A stretch of DNA of 64,000 nt from DASTSN01 sp035549175 (GTDB lineage: Bacteria > Bacteroidota > Bacteroidia > Chitinophagales > Chitinophagaceae): the NCBI GenBank assembly GCA_035549175.1, contig DASZRL010000099.1, positions 20,115 to 84,114 of the forward strand, given 5' to 3'. The notes under the pieces were generated by a model, which saw only the letters and a list, made by a program, of their open reading frames with translations, was not told the origin of the DNA and made no database searches. The position numbers and the translations under genes are program-made. Positions within the stretch are counted from its first letter, which is position 1, and each line of letters begins with the position of its first letter. Positions 60,522-64,000 of the stretch are shown one piece after another.

Positions 60522-61619
60522 CTATACGTTGAACCGGAAATGCATGACATCGCCGTCCCGGACCACGTAGTCCTTACCCTCGATACGCAGTTTACCGGCT
60601 TCCCGGCAGGCCGCCTCGGACCCGTAGCGGACATAGTCCTCGTAGCTGATGACTTCGGCCTTGATAAAGCCCTTTTCAAAATCGGTATGGATGACACCGG
60701 CAGCCTGGGGTGCTTTCCAGCCCGCATGGATCGTCCAGGCGCGAACCTCCTGTTCACCGGCCGTGAAGTAAGTAAACAGACTGAGTAATTTGTACGCCGA
60801 ATGGATGAGCCTGTCCAGTGCGGGCTCCGTCATCCGGTACTCCTGCATGAACAGTTCCTTGTCTGCCGGATCCTCCATGCCGGAGATCTGTTCCTCGATC
60901 GAGTTGTTCATGACGATGACTTCGGCCTGCTCGTTTTGCACGGACTCCTGGAGAGCCCGGGAAAACCGGTTCCCGGTGTGCATGGAAGCCTCGTCTACGT
61001 TGGCTACATAGAGCACCGGTTTGCAAGTGAGCAGGAACAGATCGGCAATCGCCCCGGACTCTTCCCGGGACAGGCCAAGTTCCCGGATGTTCTTGCCCTG
61101 TTCCAGGAACGCATAACATTTTTTAAGAACTTCCAGTTCGCTGCGCAGCTTGGCATCCGCCTTAGCCTGCTTTTCGATGCGCTGCATCTTTTTTTCTACG
61201 CTTTCCAGGTCCTTGAGCTGGAGTTCCGTGTCGATGATGGCTTTGTCGCCTACCGGATTAATGGGCCCCTCTTCCCGCAGGATATTTTCATCCTCGAAAC
61301 AGCGGATGACATGTATAATTGCGTCCACTTCCCGGATATTGGCCAGGAACTTATTGCCCAGGCCTTCCCCCTGGCTGGCTCCCTTCACCAGCCCGGCGAT
61401 ATCCACGATCTCGATCTGGGTGGGAATGATCCGCTGGGGATGTACCAGCTCAGCCAGCTTGTCCAGCCGCTTGTCCGGCACGTCGACCAGGCCGATGTTC
61501 GGATCGATGGTGCAAAACCGGTAATTACTGGCCTGCGCCTTGGCATTATTGCTGACCGCATTAAAAAGCGTTGATTTTCCTACGTTGGGCAACCCCACAA
61601 TCCCCACTTGTAAACCCAT
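60522..61619 (-). CDS. ychF: redox-regulated ATPase YchF
   Basis: 365 residues of the OBG family: G1 GLPNVGKST (9-17), DIAGLVKGA (G3), NxxE in place of NKxD which gives ATP preference, and a C-terminal TGS domain (AAGVIHTDFEKGFIKAEV). It binds ribosomes and takes part in translation and oxidative stress control. Start 61619 fixed by the promoter box TATCTTTG at 61638-61645, which lies over the upstream ATG at 61640. Confidence 0.95.
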   Translation of the reverse strand: MGLQVGIVGLPNVGKSTLFNAVSNNAKAQASNYRFCTIDPNIGLVDVPDKRLDKLAELVHPQRIIPTQIEIVDIAGLVKGASQGEGLGNKFLANIREVDAIIHVIRCFEDENILREEGPINPVGDKAIIDTELQLKDLESVEKKMQRIEKQAKADAKLRSELEVLKKCYAFLEQGKNIRELGLSREESGAIADLFLLTCKPVLYVANVDEASMHTGNRFSRALQESVQNEQAEVIVMNNSIEEQISGMEDPADKELFMQEYRMTEPALDRLIHSAYKLLSLFTYFTAGEQEVRAWTIHAGWKAPQAAGVIHTDFEKGFIKAEVISYEDYVRYGSEAACREAGKLRIEGKDYVVRDGDVMHFRFNV

Positions 61620-61637
61620 TGGCTGATTTTTGAGGCG

Positions 61638-61645
61638 CAAAGATA
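61638..61645 (-). promoter_or_regulatory. -7 promoter box of ychF
   Basis: Minus strand TATCTTTG, perfect match, leader about 15 bases. Confidence 0.6.
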
Positions 61646-61712
61646 AAGGAAAGCGGTCAGGGGAACGCCAGGGAGGGCCAAAACTTGCCCGGCAATCCTG
61701 GCACCCGGGCGG

Positions 61713-62162
61713 TCAGAGCGTCTTTTCAAAACACAGGCTGTTGTCCACCCCCGCATACTGACCGTAATTGGGGATCTGGTGGTAGCCGTTCTTGCGGTAG
61801 ACCGCCACGGCATCCGGCTGCCGTTTGCCGGTTTCCAATACACAGCGTTGGGCCCCCAGCTCCCGGGCCCAGTTTTCCAGTTCACGGATTACGCGGGTGG
61901 CGATTCCCTGTCCGCGCAGCGGTGGCACGGTGTACATGCGTTTGACCTCCATGATACCCGGTTCAATTTCCCGGATGGCACCGCATCCCACTGCCGCGCC
62001 CTCATAGAAGGCCAGGACGACATGGCGGATCTTGTCAATTTTATTGAATTGGTCGTAAAAGGCATGTTCCTCGCCGTCTAGTTCGGCCATTAGCGTATCC
62101 AGCTGCCTGACCAGGGCAGCAAAGTCGGGATGGGCGGAGTCGGTTCTGGTGAGGGTTATCAT
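61713..62162 (-). CDS. GNAT-family N-acetyltransferase
   Basis: 149 residues, GNAT fold with acetyl-CoA site VPPLRGQGIATRVIRELENW (motif A, R/QxxGxG/A), a strand IMEVKRMYTV before it and a late YRKNGYHQIPNYG. Substrate unknown; small single-domain versions often modify amino groups of small molecules or proteins. The start at 62162 begins the domain. Confidence 0.85.
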   Translation of the reverse strand: MITLTRTDSAHPDFAALVRQLDTLMAELDGEEHAFYDQFNKIDKIRHVVLAFYEGAAVGCGAIREIEPGIMEVKRMYTVPPLRGQGIATRVIRELENWARELGAQRCVLETGKRQPDAVAVYRKNGYHQIPNYGQYAGVDNSLCFEKTL

Positions 62163-62329
62163 GGCGGGTGGTTGATGCCTGTTTCGGGAAAATTCGCGTG
62201 CGAAGGTACAAAACAGGTACTTTTCCCCGGTCACCGAAGCGGAGGACGGGCCCGGGGGATAACCCGCCCGGTTTCAGGTGAATTCTGCTCAAGTCACGAA
62301 CTTTGAACAACCATCCGGAAAATGGTTTG

Positions 62330-62360
62330 TTGACCATTCTGGTCAGGTAACCTACCTTCA
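62330..62360 (+). promoter_or_regulatory. promoter of the aldo/keto reductase gene
   Basis: TTG (62330-62332), 20 bases, TACCTTCA (62353-62360); 15 bases before the ATG at 62376. Confidence 0.45.
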
Positions 62361-62375
62361 TCAAAAAGCTGTAAC

Positions 62376-63356
62376 ATGGAATACACGCGATTGGGCAGTA
62401 CGGGATTGAAAGTTTCCAGGCTTTGCCTGGGTACGATGACCTATGGCAGGCCGACGGATCGTTGGCCCTGGGCCCTGGACGAAGCACAGAGCCGGCCTTT
62501 TATCCGGAAGGCACTGGAGGCGGGCATTAATTTTTTTGATACGGCGGATATCTATTCGTACGGTGCCAGTGAGGAGGTGCTGGGAAAGGCCCTGCAGGAA
62601 ATGGCCCGACGGGAGGAAGTGGTCATCGCCACCAAGGTGTTCAATCCGATGAGCGCGGATCCCAATGACGGCGGACTCTCCCGCAAGCACATCCTGCAAT
62701 CCATTGACGCCAGCCTGAAAAGGCTCAGGACGGATTACGTGGACCTTTACCAGATTCACCGGTGGGATTATGAGACGCCCATCGAGGAGACCATGGAAGC
62801 CCTTCATGATGTGGTCAGGGCAGGGAAGGCCCTGTATATCGGGGCTTCTTCCATGTACTGCTGGCAGTTTGCCAAGGCCCAGTATACGGCCACGATAAAT
62901 GGATGGACCCGGTTTGTTTCCATGCAGCCCCATTACAATCTCCTGTACCGGGAAGAAGAGCGGGAGATGATCCCCTTCTGCCTGGACCAGGGCGTTGCCG
63001 TTATCCCCTGGTCGCCCCTGGCTAGGGGGCTGCTGACCGGCAGGCGAACACCGGAACGGACCGAAACGCTACGCGCCAGGACGGACGAATATGCCAGGAA
63101 ACTTTATAACACAGAGCAGGATTTTGCCCTGGTGGACCGCCTGGCACTCGTTGCCCAAAAAAGAGGCATCCCGGAGGCCCAGATGGCCCTGGCCTGGGTC
63201 TTGGGCAAGCCAGGGATCACGGCCCCTATTATCGGGGCCAGCAAACCGGGTCACCTGGAAGATGCGTTGGCGGCCCTTTCCATAACTCTTTCCCAGGAGG
63301 AAGTGAGTCAGCTGGAAGCGTTGTACCAGCCGCACCGCGTACTGGGTCACCACTAG
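62376..63356 (+). CDS. aldo/keto reductase
   Basis: 326 residues with the (beta/alpha)8 fold and NADPH-dependent tetrad Asp55 (FDTAD), Tyr60, Lys87 (ATKVF) and His128 (IHRW). GTMTYGRPTD near the start and PIIGASKPGHLEDAL for the cofactor phosphate match bacterial AKR family members with broad carbonyl substrates. It may be co-transcribed with the next gene, 54 bases away. Confidence 0.93.
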   Translation: MEYTRLGSTGLKVSRLCLGTMTYGRPTDRWPWALDEAQSRPFIRKALEAGINFFDTADIYSYGASEEVLGKALQEMARREEVVIATKVFNPMSADPNDGGLSRKHILQSIDASLKRLRTDYVDLYQIHRWDYETPIEETMEALHDVVRAGKALYIGASSMYCWQFAKAQYTATINGWTRFVSMQPHYNLLYREEEREMIPFCLDQGVAVIPWSPLARGLLTGRRTPERTETLRARTDEYARKLYNTEQDFALVDRLALVAQKRGIPEAQMALAWVLGKPGITAPIIGASKPGHLEDALAALSITLSQEEVSQLEALYQPHRVLGHH

Positions 63357-63410
63357 CGTGTTTCAGCCAGGCTTTTTAGAGGCCTGGGTCAATTCGTTAA
63401 TTCCAATGAC

Positions 63411-64000
63411 ATGATAAATCATGACTTTGTCAGCTTGACCTGCGCGGACGGCAGCCTGCTGGACGCTTATGTAGCCTTTCCGGAACCCGGGGGGGACGCG
63501 CCCGGCCTTATCCTGCTGCAGGAAGCCTTCGGGGTTAACCCGCATATCCGCGATGTGGCGGACCGGCTGTGCCGGGAGGGGTTTGCGGTAATCGCACCGG
63601 ACCTGTTTCACCGTACGGCGCGCCGCCTGGAAATCCCTTATACGGATTTTGCCAGCGCGGCTCCCCATTACCAGGCCATTACCCTGCAGGGCCTGGAATG
63701 GGACCTGATCGCCTGCCATGACTGGCTGGCGGCCCAACCGGGAGTCATCCCGGACCGCATCGGCAGTATCGGATTCTGCCTGGGTGGTCGGGTGGCCTAT
63801 CTGGCCAATACCATCCTGCCTCTCTGTGCCGGTGTGTCCTTTTATGGCGGAGGGCTGGATCAGTTGGCGGACCGCGCACCCAGCCAGCATGGTGCCCATT
63901 TGTTTTTCTGGGGCGGCCTGGACAAACACATTCCTGCGGAAAAGGTGAATACGATCCTTTCCGCAGTCCGGGAAGCCGGCAAGGAGTACAGCAGTGTAGT
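63411..64000 (+). CDS. dienelactone hydrolase family protein, 3' end cut by window
   Basis: An open frame from ATG at 63411 to the window end (196 codons). Alpha/beta hydrolase of the dienelactone hydrolase family: QEAFGVNPHIRDVADRL with the oxyanion or Glu36-like residue, APDLFHRTA, the nucleophile Cys in GFCLGGRVAYL, and an acid in GGLDKHIP. These enzymes open lactones or related esters. The C-terminal His is beyond the window. Confidence 0.85.
   Translation, partial: MINHDFVSLTCADGSLLDAYVAFPEPGGDAPGLILLQEAFGVNPHIRDVADRLCREGFAVIAPDLFHRTARRLEIPYTDFASAAPHYQAITLQGLEWDLIACHDWLAAQPGVIPDRIGSIGFCLGGRVAYLANTILPLCAGVSFYGGGLDQLADRAPSQHGAHLFFWGGLDKHIPAEKVNTILSAVREAGKEYSSV

Overview
The window looks like a chromosomal segment of a Bacteroidota bacterium, most likely of the Chitinophagaceae (family level is my inference). 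The evidence is the recurring promoter box TAnnTTTG placed shortly before start codons, a secreted protein with a type IX secretion C-terminal sorting domain, a five-helix-type SdhC in an sdhCAB order, topoisomerase IV genes in place of obvious gyrase partners, and very GC-rich coding sequence with few Shine-Dalgarno motifs.

Layout. 1-4170: end of a secreted protein gene, a MutS2-type ATPase without Smr domain, a CBS-pair protein and a LacI-type regulator. 4237-4357: a tRNA-Ser(UGA) with a strong promoter. 4336-17291: a 12.96-kb integrated element in the 3' end of that tRNA, bounded by a perfect 23-bp repeat. It carries a tyrosine recombinase at its right end, candidate recombinase arm sites at both ends, two unidentified genes and a LuxR-type regulator next to the recombinase, and a long leftward operon: two small HTH proteins, a replication protein, a DnaC-like helicase loader, a nuclease-like protein, five small proteins, a phage tape-measure protein, a lipoprotein and a small surface barrel. 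No capsid, portal, terminase, tail-tube or lysis gene is present, so it is either a deleted prophage or a phage satellite with an unusual tail gene. 17292-18298: the tRNA's displaced native terminator, then AT-rich sequence and the decayed remains of an AbiEi-type antitoxin gene. This suggests the tRNA site has been used by mobile DNA more than once.

18309-23000: a probable cold/membrane-fluidity neighbourhood: fatty acid desaturase, cold-shock-domain protein, KAS III-like enzyme and an RRM RNA-binding protein. The two RNA-binding genes have unusually long predicted leaders sharing a sequence element. 23500-28000: an SRPBCC protein, an SDR oxidoreductase, a double ABC ATPase (ModF-like) and a T9SS-secreted protein. 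28604-34610: parE, a methyltransferase, a DUF1835 protein and parC in one tightly packed operon. 34645-45300: mostly leftward genes for envelope and core metabolism (a secreted protein, smpB, accD, a TlpA-like thioredoxin protein, an S9 peptidase, a small heme-c-like lipoprotein, class II aldolase, a kinase-fold-like protein and a BtuF-like binding protein). 45977-49240: a cystathionine beta-synthase-type enzyme, an anti-sigma/ECF sigma pair and a small membrane protein.

49343-64000: an S41 protease, an amino-sugar kinase plus MurQ (cell-wall sugar recycling), sdhCAB, a 1169-residue outer-membrane protein that seems to start at TTG, ychF, a GNAT acetyltransferase, an aldo/keto reductase and the start of a dienelactone hydrolase. 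Gene calls were made by reading the sequence only; no database search was possible.
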